A program made the position numbers and the translations under genes. Below, one piece after another: positions 45,700-54,462 of a DNA stretch of 64,000 bases. Under the pieces are notes generated by a model, which saw only the letters and a program-made list of their open reading frames with translations, searched no databases and was not told where the DNA came from. Within the stretch, counting starts at the first letter, position 1. Each line of letters opens with the position of its first letter. This DNA comes from a virus. The stretch spans positions 1 to 64,000 of the IMG/VR virus record IMGVR_UViG_3300036715_000875, one strand, 5' to 3'.

Positions 45700-46133
45700 C
45701 AGTGTCTCCAAAATTCAAATTTTATTTCATACTTATACTTAGCCAGCTCTTCCCATTTCCATGATGCAGCTGGTGACTTAAACTTATCCATAACTATAGA
45801 GAATGGTACAAAGTACCAAGATTGTGTAGGAAGGTGGTGGAGGATAAACATACTTCTCCACCCAGCCTTAATATAGCGCATAGCAAAACCAAGCTGAGAG
45901 CCAGATATGTTCTTTAATGGAAATCGTATAAGGTCTACTGAAGATTTAACTTCAACTAGCCAGGGCTGACTTCTCCAAGTAATATAGTAATCACTAGGAG
46001 CTGGCTGTACTAGATTACGAGCATCAGAAGAGTCAGTGAATCTACCATAGATAAACTCATGATTAGCTTCCATAATACATTTTAGATGGGCTAAATACTC
46101 TTTTTCAGAAGGCTTACCGTTATTTTTTGACAT
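45699..46133 (-). CDS. PD-(D/E)XK nuclease, resolvase-like
   Basis: The 144-residue protein has the core motif PSDYYITWRSQPWLVEVKSS: Asp, then Glu-x-Lys, as in Holliday-junction resolvases of the RecU type. The following FPLKNISGSQLGFAMRYIKA fits a conserved helix of that fold. The start is taken at the ATG of MSKNNGKP (46131-46133), seven bases after GGAG. Beside SbcC/SbcD it would cut branched recombination intermediates. Confidence 0.7.
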   Translation of the reverse strand: MSKNNGKPSEKEYLAHLKCIMEANHEFIYGRFTDSSDARNLVQPAPSDYYITWRSQPWLVEVKSSVDLIRFPLKNISGSQLGFAMRYIKAGWRSMFILHHLPTQSWYFVPFSIVMDKFKSPAASWKWEELAKYKYEIKFEFWRH

Positions 46134-46575
46134 ACTCATACTCCAGGTAGCTACCACAGTCTATATTGTTAGCTAACTCATAACCATTTAAAAAGTCAAC
46201 CGGAAACGTATACCCTGAATTAAGTTTAGCCATAGCTTGATGGATAATAAGTTTAGCTGGAGAATATTTTTTAAATGTCTCAACGCCTCCAAAATTAACT
46301 TCAATAGCTAGTGGACTAAGATCATCCAGCGGATTAACTGAGGCTACATTTTTAAACCCGTAGATTCTATCATACGTAGGAACATACCAAGTCTTAGCTA
46401 AAGCTAACAACTTTGGGAACTTAGAGATAGTCATAAATGTGCTATACCCCACAAGAACTGTTTTACCTGTAATGAACTCTTTTACCCACTGCTTATCTTT
46501 AGCTGGACCCCAAGAGACGTCTCCAGTATCATCTGCACAAAACCAGTCACTACTAACTAGCATAATTCCAATCAT
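46120..46575 (-). CDS. Divergent dihydrofolate reductase-like protein
   Basis: The 151-residue protein has the DHFR order of motifs: an N-terminal IGIMLVSSDWFCADDTGDVS (active-site strand and loop), GKTVLVGYSTFMTI (cofactor motif) and IEVNFGGVETFKKY (the Gly-Gly cofactor loop). DHFR reduces dihydrofolate to tetrahydrofolate, restoring the cofactor used by thymidylate synthase, whose homologue is coded two genes upstream. The sequence is far from bacterial DHFR, so activity is inferred. AAGGAT lies before the ATG. Confidence 0.6.
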   Translation of the reverse strand: MIGIMLVSSDWFCADDTGDVSWGPAKDKQWVKEFITGKTVLVGYSTFMTISKFPKLLALAKTWYVPTYDRIYGFKNVASVNPLDDLSPLAIEVNFGGVETFKKYSPAKLIIHQAMAKLNSGYTFPVDFLNGYELANNIDCGSYLEYEYVKK

Positions 46576-46880
46576 ATCTTATCCTTACCTTGGGGAAACT
46601 CTACCCCAAATTTATGTTTCAAGACTATGACAATAGCCTTGAACTGTTCGCGTTGTTCTAGAGTTGGGCTCTTAAGATGAATACCTTTTTTCCAAGCGTC
46701 AGCTAATCGCCACTGTTCAATAAACTCATACTCACTAACTAAAGGGTTACTTTTATAGGCCGCTGGAATTCCTGTACCTTTTAGTGTGCTAAAGTTAAGA
46801 GTACTTTTAAATGAAGTTTCCTCTTTAATCTCTTTAGTAGTCTTTAGACCAGACAAGTTGATCTTTCTACCTTCTAGCAT
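46572..46880 (-). CDS. Hypothetical protein in nucleotide gene cluster
   Basis: The 102-residue protein is basic at the N terminus, with a Trp-rich helical middle (EFIEQWRLADAWKKGIHLKS). AAGGAG precedes the ATG. It overlaps the deaminase gene by seven bases upstream and the DHFR-like gene by four downstream, so all three are coupled. Family not recognised. Confidence 0.6.
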   Translation of the reverse strand: MLEGRKINLSGLKTTKEIKEETSFKSTLNFSTLKGTGIPAAYKSNPLVSEYEFIEQWRLADAWKKGIHLKSPTLEQREQFKAIVIVLKHKFGVEFPQGKDKI

Positions 46881-47275
46881 GTTATCTCCTTAACGTCAAT
46901 GAACTTCTTACAATGTAATAATACCATAGGTTCTTTCACTAATCCTCTAAAGATTATTTTCTGAACCCCAAATTGGACTAAATGCTTAGCGCAGTTTTCG
47001 CAAGGGAAATAGTTAATATACAAGGTTGAACCTTGTATATCATTAATATCTCTGGCATTAGCTATGCCATTCATCTCTGCATGTATCACCCGCCAATGCT
47101 CAGTCTTACCTTCAGAATCTTCACAGCAGTTGCTATCGCCTTTGATAGTGCCATTAACTCCTGTAGCGATTATATGATTATCCTTGACAAATATAGCCGC
47201 TACTTGTTTCTTTTTACAATGAGACTGAGTAGCAAAAATATCTACTAAGTCTAACCAAAATAAATCGCCCCACAT
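46874..47275 (-). CDS. dCMP deaminase-family protein
   Basis: The 133-residue zinc deaminase has HAEMNG (His65, Glu67) and PCENCAKHLV (Cys92, Cys95) in the standard arrangement. The enzyme turns dCMP into dUMP, the substrate of thymidylate synthase. An extra Cys-rich turn (NCCEDSEGKTEHW) before the HAE motif matches the T4-type enzymes with a second zinc. The start lies two bases after the stop of the thymidylate-synthase homologue and depends on coupling, as no good ribosome binding site is seen. Confidence 0.82.
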   Translation of the reverse strand: MWGDLFWLDLVDIFATQSHCKKKQVAAIFVKDNHIIATGVNGTIKGDSNCCEDSEGKTEHWRVIHAEMNGIANARDINDIQGSTLYINYFPCENCAKHLVQFGVQKIIFRGLVKEPMVLLHCKKFIDVKEITC

Positions 47276-47277
47276 AT

Positions 47278-48114
47278 TTACTGAACTACTTCTGGCTTAG
47301 GATTCCAGTCATTAGGCTTATAAGTTAACATAGCATTAGAAGTGACACTAGCTACAAATAGATCTGGATATAAGCGAGCGTCTTCAATAGTATCCATAAA
47401 GGATACTGTCTCATTAGCTTTATTATATGGTGTTATGAGCATTTGACTACACATAACATAGTGATTCTCATAGATATGAGCGTGTGCTATAGCATAAGAT
47501 AGCACTCCTACTTGAACCTCTAGTGAGTTAGCAAGTAACTTTCCTAGTAGCGTATACATTAAAAAGTCATAAGGTAGTCCAACGATAATATCATTTGATC
47601 TTAGGGTTAAATGGATATTTAGTTTTCCATCGATAATATTAATCACCGCTGTATAAGGACAAGGTACGTTCTTAACTGGAATAACATTATCTCTACTTGC
47701 ATCCCAGCTCATTAACACTTGCTGACGAGATGAAGGGTCAGCTTTCAATTTATCAATGATATTAGCGATTTGATCTACTCCAAAGGCATGCTGCCATCTA
47801 TAGCCATAAGCTGTAGAAATAGTCCCAGGGTTATTATCATCTTCAAACATTTTCCAGATACCCGTGTACTTACTAATCCACTCTGTAGACTGTTCGCCAC
47901 TAAGCATCCAAGCTACTTCTGCAGCTCCTGTCTTTACAAAACTTTTTCTCAAGTGTAGTAAAGGATAGAAGTCCATATCCCACTTAAAGAACATTCCATG
48001 AAACGCTATAACATTTGTACCAGTTCGTTCATTAAATTGAGAAGTCCCATTATTTAGGACTCCATTAATAGCTTCTAAATAAAGCTCATCAAAATATGTG
48101 TGTACCTTGTACAT
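47278..48114 (-). CDS. Thymidylate-synthase homologue, probably dCMP-acting
   Basis: The 278-residue protein has the thymidylate-synthase core. Cys152 in NVPCPY is the catalytic thiol; RSND at 172-175 binds phosphate; AHIYENH corresponds to the THLYSNH helix. In the GLP motif it reads GLPYD (Asp183) where E. coli ThyA has GLPFN (Asn177). That Asn decides for uracil; T4 dCMP hydroxymethylase has Asp there and acts on cytosine. The His after the catalytic Cys is replaced by Pro. The enzyme may thus make 5-methyl- or 5-hydroxymethyl-dCMP. A plain thymidylate synthase is the alternative. The gene is immediately followed by the deaminase gene. Confidence 0.8.
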   Translation of the reverse strand: MYKVHTYFDELYLEAINGVLNNGTSQFNERTGTNVIAFHGMFFKWDMDFYPLLHLRKSFVKTGAAEVAWMLSGEQSTEWISKYTGIWKMFEDDNNPGTISTAYGYRWQHAFGVDQIANIIDKLKADPSSRQQVLMSWDASRDNVIPVKNVPCPYTAVINIIDGKLNIHLTLRSNDIIVGLPYDFLMYTLLGKLLANSLEVQVGVLSYAIAHAHIYENHYVMCSQMLITPYNKANETVSFMDTIEDARLYPDLFVASVTSNAMLTYKPNDWNPKPEVVQ

Positions 48115-50028
48115 TTAGTTTCCTTTCGACTGATAGCCACTTAAGGCTTTTTCAATTGCATTAGATATACTTCCAGCTTCAGATACTTCTACCTGATCTG
48201 CAAAGTTAATACCGACTGATACTGCAGCTTCTAAAGGTAATGAAAACCCTTTAGGTGTATATTCCATGATTTCTACAATCTTTGGAATATAGAGTTCAGC
48301 CATACTACTCTTCATAGAGAAAACAAATTCGTCATGAATAGGAGCCATAAAAGTTATACCAGAGTTAAAGAGTAATTCTTCATGGTCTAGTGTAGTCATT
48401 GAGAGTTTCATAAGCTCAGAACAGCTACCTTGAACAATTGAGTTAACAACTTTATTCTTGGCCTCAGCTCTAATAGCTTTAATTGGGCTCTGCATCTCAG
48501 GAAGGTGCCTTGTACGTCCAAACATAGTTCTTACGTATAGATTCTGCGTTGCGAATTGAACTTGCTCATTCCAGTAGTCATAGAAGTACTTTGAGTAACC
48601 ATTCTTATGTGCCATCAAGAAAGCTTCAGCTTCAGCTTCATAACAGTTTAGAAGATCAAACTTAGCTAATCGCTTTGGCGATGCCCCATACAATGCAGCA
48701 AAGTTAAGTGTCTTTCCTTTTTGACGAGCTTTCTTAGCGGCGGCATCGCCATTTGCGAGTAGCGCCTTCATCTCATCGTAGCTAACACCTAAGATATTCG
48801 TACCAGAAACGGTATGTAGATCTTTACCTGTATTATAAGCATCGAGTAGCTTAGGGTCTTGTGACAAGTGGCCAGCCATACGTAACTCAATTTGAGACCA
48901 ATCTACTGACACAATAATATCTTCGTCTTTTTCATAGTTAGGGATAAATACCTTACGGACTTTAACACCTTCACCGCGCTTTGAAATCTGCTGAAGATTA
49001 GGAGAACCCATAGAGAATCTTCCAGTAACTGTACCAGTCTGTCTTAACTCAGAGTGGATACGACCATCAGGATAGCGTAAGTTTGGATAGGCTTTATAGT
49101 AAAGCTTCTCTCGAGTCTCAACTGCTTTAGCTTCACCAAGTGCAGCTAACATAGGGTGTTCATGCCCATGGTCTAAGACTAAGTTAAATAAGGTCTCTTT
49201 ATCAGTGCTTGCTTGGCCAGACTTACCAACCTTAACAACCGGTAGCTTCAAGACATTGAATAATAGATGACTAAGTTGCTTAGGACTATTAAGGTTAACA
49301 CCTTGTAAGTCTGGGTGGGCTGATAATAGTTTACGCTCAGTGGCAATGTCAGCTGCTCTAATAGTATCAAGAAGTTCAAAGTCAACATTCTGACCGCTAA
49401 TATAGAGCTTGCTCGCAATAGCTGGAATATCCATTTCAAATGTTTCATAGTAATCCAAGTTAATCTTAGAAGCATATAGATCAAATAGCTTCAGTGTCCA
49501 GGTAGCATCTGACATACCATATTCATAGCCTTCTGCCCCTGTTATATCGGCCATACTTCCATCACCGACAGTCTCTTTATAGGAGGGCATCTCATGATGG
49601 AAAAACCGTTTAACAGAAGGCTTAAGGCCCTGAGCCATATTCTCATTCCAGTTTGTACCCATAACCATAGTATCCCATAGTTTACCTTTGAGTTCATAAC
49701 CGTGAAGCTTAAGTAGTGTGTACTCAAATGAGAAGTTGTGTGCAATCCATTCTTGTGATTTGTTGTTATCAAGAATTAGAGGAAGGTAATCATAACTTAA
49801 GTCTCCGTCTTTATGAGCGAAGTTAAAGTACATTTCAATACCAGAACGTGTAGCGAGCTGTAAGCTTGCAATAGCAGAGTTAATACGATTAAGAGGTTTA
49901 GTCTTCTCAGTACAGTTGTGAAACCAATCTAGCTTTGTGAATGTTTCAAGGTCGATAGACCAGATTTCTTCTGGGCTATCTTTAAGGATTGCTAAGGCCT
50001 CGTTTATATTCGAGCTTGTTACCAGCAT
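48115..50028 (-). CDS. Family A DNA polymerase with proofreading
   Basis: This 637-residue replicative polymerase carries a 3'-5' exonuclease (DLETF at residue 26, HNFSFEY, and YEYGMSDATW) and all polymerase motifs: A (VSVDWSQIELRMAG, about 376), B (RQKGKTLNFAALYG, about 436) and C (PIHDEFVFS, about 564). The 5'-3' exonuclease of bacterial Pol I is absent and coded as a separate gene upstream. The Phe in motif B matches enzymes that discriminate against dideoxynucleotides. It lies one base from the thymidylate-synthase homologue. Confidence 0.93.
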   Translation of the reverse strand: MLVTSSNINEALAILKDSPEEIWSIDLETFTKLDWFHNCTEKTKPLNRINSAIASLQLATRSGIEMYFNFAHKDGDLSYDYLPLILDNNKSQEWIAHNFSFEYTLLKLHGYELKGKLWDTMVMGTNWNENMAQGLKPSVKRFFHHEMPSYKETVGDGSMADITGAEGYEYGMSDATWTLKLFDLYASKINLDYYETFEMDIPAIASKLYISGQNVDFELLDTIRAADIATERKLLSAHPDLQGVNLNSPKQLSHLLFNVLKLPVVKVGKSGQASTDKETLFNLVLDHGHEHPMLAALGEAKAVETREKLYYKAYPNLRYPDGRIHSELRQTGTVTGRFSMGSPNLQQISKRGEGVKVRKVFIPNYEKDEDIIVSVDWSQIELRMAGHLSQDPKLLDAYNTGKDLHTVSGTNILGVSYDEMKALLANGDAAAKKARQKGKTLNFAALYGASPKRLAKFDLLNCYEAEAEAFLMAHKNGYSKYFYDYWNEQVQFATQNLYVRTMFGRTRHLPEMQSPIKAIRAEAKNKVVNSIVQGSCSELMKLSMTTLDHEELLFNSGITFMAPIHDEFVFSMKSSMAELYIPKIVEIMEYTPKGFSLPLEAAVSVGINFADQVEVSEAGSISNAIEKALSGYQSKGN

Positions 50029-50039
50029 TATAGTACCTT

Positions 50040-50774
50040 TTATTGAAGGATTAAGATTTGATTTGCATCAAGAAAGTCTTGAAGCGGGGTGTTGATTTTT
50101 TCTAACTCATTGATAGAATAGCCATAATATTGCATAGCTAATTTATGAGACATTATAGCATGAGGTGTAAATAAGTCACTCTCATCATATTGCTCATCAG
50201 ATAATAGTTTAGTTAGTATATCCCGCTCATCAGCTGATAGCTTCTGATAGGCTACTTTACCAAACCCCTTCTTACCAGGGATATTATCACTAGAGTCACC
50301 GACTAGTGTTTTATATAGTAAGATATGAGCTGGATTGGGGCTAAAGAACTTTTGCTCAATCAGCTGCTCATCTACCTTTGTATTACCATTGATATATACA
50401 GTCACACCATAACCGGTTAAGTGCCATAAGTCTTTATCATTTGAAACGACTACGTCACCTTTCTTCGCTTGGCATGCTATATAATCATCAGCTTCTCCAC
50501 CCTTAACCTCGATCACACTGACACTATCAAAGTGTCTTCCCATGCTCACGATATTATTATAGATAGAGAAATATACAGGGTCGTCGGTACTACCTCTACC
50601 AGCTTTATACCCTTCAAAGATTCCTTTACGGAAGTTTCTAGAGGAAGCTGTATCACAAACCATTTGAATCTTCTTACCTCGATGTTTTTCAAGGAGGGCT
50701 AAGAATAGCTCATAAGGGTCTCCACCGCCGTGGTAGATTCTCTTAATATAGTTATTAGTATCAATATAGACCAT
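50040..50774 (-). CDS. 5'-3' exonuclease / flap endonuclease
   Basis: The 244-residue FEN-family nuclease has MVYIDTNN at the start (metal-binding Asp5), GGEADDYIA near 90, VVSNDKDLWHL and a helix-3-turn-helix (GDSSDNIPGKKGFGKVAYQK). It removes RNA primers and 5' flaps, completing the split Pol I set with the downstream polymerase. Its start overlaps the kinase stop. Confidence 0.9.
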   Translation of the reverse strand: MVYIDTNNYIKRIYHGGGDPYELFLALLEKHRGKKIQMVCDTASSRNFRKGIFEGYKAGRGSTDDPVYFSIYNNIVSMGRHFDSVSVIEVKGGEADDYIACQAKKGDVVVSNDKDLWHLTGYGVTVYINGNTKVDEQLIEQKFFSPNPAHILLYKTLVGDSSDNIPGKKGFGKVAYQKLSADERDILTKLLSDEQYDESDLFTPHAIMSHKLAMQYYGYSINELEKINTPLQDFLDANQILILQ

Positions 50775-51276
50775 CTGGAATGGCCTTTCCCTTTGTTAAG
50801 GTAACACGTTCAATAGTCAACTCAGGAAATCCTTGAGTAAGATAGTGTGCAGCTTTTTCAAAGGCTTGACGGATAGCTTCATAGCCATGCTTTTCAAATG
50901 GGTCGTTCTCATCATAAGGAGCAAAAGGCTTATTTATAACATAGATAATCCGCTCGGGCATATTATCCTTATATACATAGGTAGTATACAAATGGATAAT
51001 ATCAGCGGGTTCCATATTATTGAGAAGATACCCTTGATAAGCTAGCATAGAAAGAATATCTCTATCCAAGACTATGTTCTTATCTTTACTCTCTTCCCAA
51101 AACTTTTGGGCATCGGCGAAGAATAGGAATGGGTTATTCATTTCACCAGAAAATATTAGAGGCCTGACAGTTGGTGATGGTAGGAATCGAAATTCTCTAC
51201 CAGTTTCTTCTGCCAATGCCTGGGCCATTGTTGTTTTACCACACCGATCAGGACCTTCAATAAGAATTACTCCCAT
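50761..51276 (-). CDS. dTMP kinase-family nucleotide kinase
   Basis: The 171-residue kinase has the P-loop EGPDRCGKTT (residues 7-16) and the DRDILSMLAYQG motif of thymidylate kinases. It is shorter than the bacterial enzyme (about 210). It should phosphorylate dTMP and perhaps the modified deoxynucleotide made by the thymidylate-synthase homologue. The start overlaps the upstream stop (TAATG). Confidence 0.82.
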   Translation of the reverse strand: MGVILIEGPDRCGKTTMAQALAEETGREFRFLPSPTVRPLIFSGEMNNPFLFFADAQKFWEESKDKNIVLDRDILSMLAYQGYLLNNMEPADIIHLYTTYVYKDNMPERIIYVINKPFAPYDENDPFEKHGYEAIRQAFEKAAHYLTQGFPELTIERVTLTKGKAIPDGLY

Positions 51277-51647
51277 TAGTATGAACCAGCTGCATTACCT
51301 ACAGCCCCTATTGTCTCTGTGGTTACTGGATGGCCATTATGCCCAACAGTTAAAGTATGCTCTGGGATAACTCCTTGAGACTGAAGCGCTTCTAAGGCTC
51401 GACGTTTTTCTTCACAAGATGAGCAAGGAACCCCAGTATCAGGTATGACTTGCTGAACTTCACCTGCGGTCTTACAGCCTTGACATTTATACGCTTCAAC
51501 AACCTGGGATACCATATGCTCACAAGTTTTAGTTACTCGGGCTACATTTTCATTAAAGATAGCGAAGGCCTCAAGGTCATTGAGGTCTACTCCTTTAGCT
51601 GCGGCCTTTTTATGCATGGCATTCATAATTAGTACATCAATACTCAT
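51276..51647 (-). CDS. Hypothetical zinc-ribbon protein
   Basis: The 123-residue protein has two CxxC pairs (YKCQGCKTAG near 55 and VPCSSCEEKR near 76), a likely zinc ribbon between an N-terminal helix and a Gly-rich tail. It lies between the ssDNA-binding candidate and the kinase, joined to both by overlapping stop/start codons (TAATG). A role in replication is likely from the context; the exact function is unknown. Confidence 0.65.
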   Translation of the reverse strand: MSIDVLIMNAMHKKAAAKGVDLNDLEAFAIFNENVARVTKTCEHMVSQVVEAYKCQGCKTAGEVQQVIPDTGVPCSSCEEKRRALEALQSQGVIPEHTLTVGHNGHPVTTETIGAVGNAAGSY

Positions 51648-52312
51648 TATGCTTTACCTACCATCTCAAATTCTGCAAGAGAGTAGCGTTGGTTCTGCTT
51701 GTTTTGAACACGCTTGACCGAGATTTTTGTAATAACATCTGATGTACGCTCACTATGGTCTTTTTTCAAAGCTGATACGTAATCTTTGAATGCGTACATT
51801 GATGATGGTGAAAGGCTAATTTTAGTAAGCTTTGGACCTTCTTCAGCGTAGTCCCAATCAAAATAAACTTCATATCTTGTTTGAATTTTGATCTTGTCTT
51901 CTTCACCAGGGTTAGCAGCTTTAGTCTGCATTAACAAACTGTTCATGTTATCACCACCGGTAGAATTGATACCGTCAAAACTTTCTGCAATCAAGTTAGA
52001 CTGTGTATCCCACAGCTGCCATACTTTCTTACCACCAGATAGAACAACTTCAATATCTTTATAAGACATCTCAGATGACTTGTTTAACAACTCAGTACCA
52101 TCAAGTACAAAGTAAGGCATGAATGAACCGATAGAATCAAGACCCTCAAAGTCATCATTAAAAGACTGAAGCTCACTTGCGCCTGGACGAGAGACAGCTA
52201 CTGCTGTTCCACCTGTAACATTCATATCAATAACTGCGTCTTCAACTGGAGTTGAAACATCTAAATCTTTAACACTCTTACGAGCAACGGGTGTGCCTTT
52301 TTCTTCAGCCAT
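51647..52312 (-). CDS. Putative ssDNA-binding protein
   Basis: The 221-residue protein has an acidic, flexible N terminus and a beta-rich core (from about residue 75: DIEVVLSGGKKVWQLWDTQS). It is the first gene behind a strong promoter with a roughly 75-base leader, upstream of the kinase, exonuclease and polymerase. Size, place and CGT-rich codons (high expression) fit a single-stranded DNA-binding protein. Most such proteins end in an acidic tail; this one ends EFEMVGKA, so the call is tentative. Confidence 0.5.
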   Translation of the reverse strand: MAEEKGTPVARKSVKDLDVSTPVEDAVIDMNVTGGTAVAVSRPGASELQSFNDDFEGLDSIGSFMPYFVLDGTELLNKSSEMSYKDIEVVLSGGKKVWQLWDTQSNLIAESFDGINSTGGDNMNSLLMQTKAANPGEEDKIKIQTRYEVYFDWDYAEEGPKLTKISLSPSSMYAFKDYVSALKKDHSERTSDVITKISVKRVQNKQNQRYSLAEFEMVGKA

Positions 52313-52394
52313 GGTATATCCTTGTTAATTGTGTATATTTTGGTTGGCACCCTAAGGTGACACCGTAAAACATACTATTGTCTCTTAAAATTAT

Positions 52395-52408
52395 ATTATA
52401 TCGCAAGT
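52395..52408 (-). promoter_or_regulatory. Promoter, ACTT-N4-TATAAT type
   Basis: On the minus strand ACTT (52405-52408), GCGA and TATAAT (52395-52400). A further TATAAT overlaps just downstream. The start codon of the ssDNA-binding candidate is about 80 bases on. The leader contains a short GGCACC/GGTG hairpin (52348-52363). No -35 consensus is seen. Confidence 0.65.
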
Positions 52409-52459
52409 TTATGAATAAAGACTTACAATATAATATGTTACGAAATTAATTCACTTAGC

Positions 52460-53044
52460 TTATAAGCGATGTAGGATGCCAAATTTTAGACCTAATACTA
52501 CCTGATCTTTCTTAGAAAGACCTCTAATGTATTCTAAGACTATCTCAAAGCGTTCATCTTCTATAACATCATCAAGCGTAGTATCAAAAGTGCTCGCTCC
52601 AAAGTCTAGCTGCTCTTCACTTTCATAGTTAGACATATTTTCTGTACTGAGTCCAAGAACTAGTTCAACTATATGTAACTCTATACTAAGTTCAGTAGCT
52701 ATTAATATAGCTTCTGGCTCGCGTTCATGTGTTAGTAGATACTTATCAATGTACTTATAAATCTTGAGCTTAAAGTTAACTATATGGCTAGGAAGTCTTA
52801 TAGTTCTAGACTTATTAGTTAAGGCTTCTATGATAGCTTGCTTACACCAGAAGTTAGCATAGGTAGAAAACTTAGTACCAAATGATGGGTCATATCGTCT
52901 AGCCGCTTTAATTAGGCCAATATTACCTTCCTGTACTAAGTCTTCATATGGAATATTCCTACTGCTATACTGTCTAGCCTTTATCTTAGGTATATGTAGA
53001 TGAGTCTCAATTAGTGTGACTTGTTCAAATGTTAGAGCTTCCAT
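52460..53044 (-). CDS. Sigma-70-family factor lacking region 4.2
   Basis: The 194-residue protein has a full region 2 (33-89: YEDLVQEGNIGLIKAARRYD, then FSTYANFWCKQAIIEALTNK and RTIRLPSHI) that binds core polymerase, melts and reads the -10 box. A region 3-like helix pair follows (EREPEAILIATELSIELHIV). Region 4.1 begins (GLSKKDQVVLGLKFG), but the protein stops after ILHRL, so the -35-reading helix-turn-helix is absent. All three frames after the stop lack it. It is similar in size to T4 gp55. AAAGGA precedes the ATG, which overlaps the helicase end. Confidence 0.85.
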   Translation of the reverse strand: MEALTFEQVTLIETHLHIPKIKARQYSSRNIPYEDLVQEGNIGLIKAARRYDPSFGTKFSTYANFWCKQAIIEALTNKSRTIRLPSHIVNFKLKIYKYIDKYLLTHEREPEAILIATELSIELHIVELVLGLSTENMSNYESEEQLDFGASTFDTTLDDVIEDERFEIVLEYIRGLSKKDQVVLGLKFGILHRL

Positions 53045-54444
53045 GATAACTGGTCCTTTATAGTGATAGATGCTTCAAAAAAGCTTGTATGTGTTTGATT
53101 ACCTTTTAGTATCTCTGAAACATAGTTTACATTTTCCATGATACTCTTTAATAGCGCTACAGCTGGTGTCTTCTCAGCTACCAGTACATAGATATTAGGT
53201 TCTCTTGTTTGGCCAGGTCTATGGACACGGTCCATACCCTGCCAGAAATTATCTACTTCATAGTCAAGCTCAAAGAATACTACATTAAAGCAGTGCTGAA
53301 GATCTAGACCGACACCCATACTCTTAGCATTACCAATAAGCCACTTAACCTTGCCTTCCTTAAAGTCAGCTATGGCTTTATCTTTATCTTTAGGAGAGAC
53401 TCTACCGTCTACTATTCCGTAGGTAATGCCTCTAGAATCAAAATAGTCTCTAATAAGATTAGAAGTGGTATGGTAATGAGCAAATAATATACCTTGTTCA
53501 TCTCCTATTTCCTCTAAAGTTATATCAAGCATATCAAAATAGGCAGACTTCTCATCAACACCGACTATCTCAGGTGAGACTGTAGCCTGTCTTACCTTAT
53601 GAAGCAGCGCGCTAGCTTGAGCAAAGATAAATTCATCTTCACCAATACCTAGCTCTAAGAATCCTAGGTCCCAAAACTCTTTGAGCTTCTTGTAATGCTT
53701 CTCTCCTAGACTGAATTGCTTAATGATTAATTGCTTTTCTGGGAGCTCTAAGACATCTTTCTTAAGCTTCCGTCTACAAGTTTTAGCAACAATCTCGTTA
53801 AGCTTATCCAAGTTCTTCCAACCGATAATGACTGGAAAACCTGTAGCGTCTTTTGCATACTTGGCGTGGTGTCTTAAGAAATTTTTCTCTGTAACATAGA
53901 TATTTGGATTAATCAGTTGCACTAGAGGAAATAAATCTAGTGGCGACTTTACAACTGGTGTACCATTCATCAACGCTAAGTAAGGGACTTTATAGGCTAC
54001 TTTTTGGAAAGCTTTAAAAGCCTTAGACTTAGGAGACTTAATGAACTTATACTCATCAGCTACAAGAGCCATCAAGTTATTCATATTAGCCTTAAGGTCT
54101 TGAATCTCCTTAGCCATAATAGCGTAAGATACAAGAACTATATCTGCAGACTTAAGAGTCTTAAGTATTTCTTTACGCTCATTAGGAGTGCCTCTATAGC
54201 ACACTACTTTACGATCAGACTTAAAATACTCTCCAAACTTTCTAGTCCACTCGTTAAACAAAATAGGTGGAATAACAACTATACTCTGACCCTCAAACTT
54301 TTCAGCTAGATAAGTTAAGAGTATGTATACGCTGAAGGTCTTACCAACACCTGGCTCGTGAAGAATTCCACCTCTTTTATTCTGGATAAAAAACTTTGCG
54401 TCATCCATCTGGTATTCAAAAGGCTCTAATATGTATTCAGTCAT
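53032..54444 (-). CDS. SNF2-type DNA helicase/translocase
   Basis: The 470-residue superfamily 2 ATPase has Walker A GVGKTFSVY (about 35), DEYK in place of DEAH (VADEYKFIKSPKS), motif III MNGTPVVKSPLD and the C-terminal motifs IGNAKSMGVGLDLQ and QGMDRVHRPGQT. These mark the SNF2/Rad54 group. Phage members work in fork restart or recombination. Its own ACTT-type promoter overlaps the end of the upstream primase gene. Confidence 0.88.
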   Translation of the reverse strand: MTEYILEPFEYQMDDAKFFIQNKRGGILHEPGVGKTFSVYILLTYLAEKFEGQSIVVIPPILFNEWTRKFGEYFKSDRKVVCYRGTPNERKEILKTLKSADIVLVSYAIMAKEIQDLKANMNNLMALVADEYKFIKSPKSKAFKAFQKVAYKVPYLALMNGTPVVKSPLDLFPLVQLINPNIYVTEKNFLRHHAKYAKDATGFPVIIGWKNLDKLNEIVAKTCRRKLKKDVLELPEKQLIIKQFSLGEKHYKKLKEFWDLGFLELGIGEDEFIFAQASALLHKVRQATVSPEIVGVDEKSAYFDMLDITLEEIGDEQGILFAHYHTTSNLIRDYFDSRGITYGIVDGRVSPKDKDKAIADFKEGKVKWLIGNAKSMGVGLDLQHCFNVVFFELDYEVDNFWQGMDRVHRPGQTREPNIYVLVAEKTPAVALLKSIMENVNYVSEILKGNQTHTSFFEASITIKDQLSWKL

Positions 54445-54462
54445 GATTATTTCTTTTTGTTT

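Noticed and set aside
52313-52459. Missing sigma region 4.2 restored by frameshift
   Set aside because: None of the three frames after the stop encodes a helix-turn-helix; stops follow within a few codons, and the stretch instead holds a promoter.
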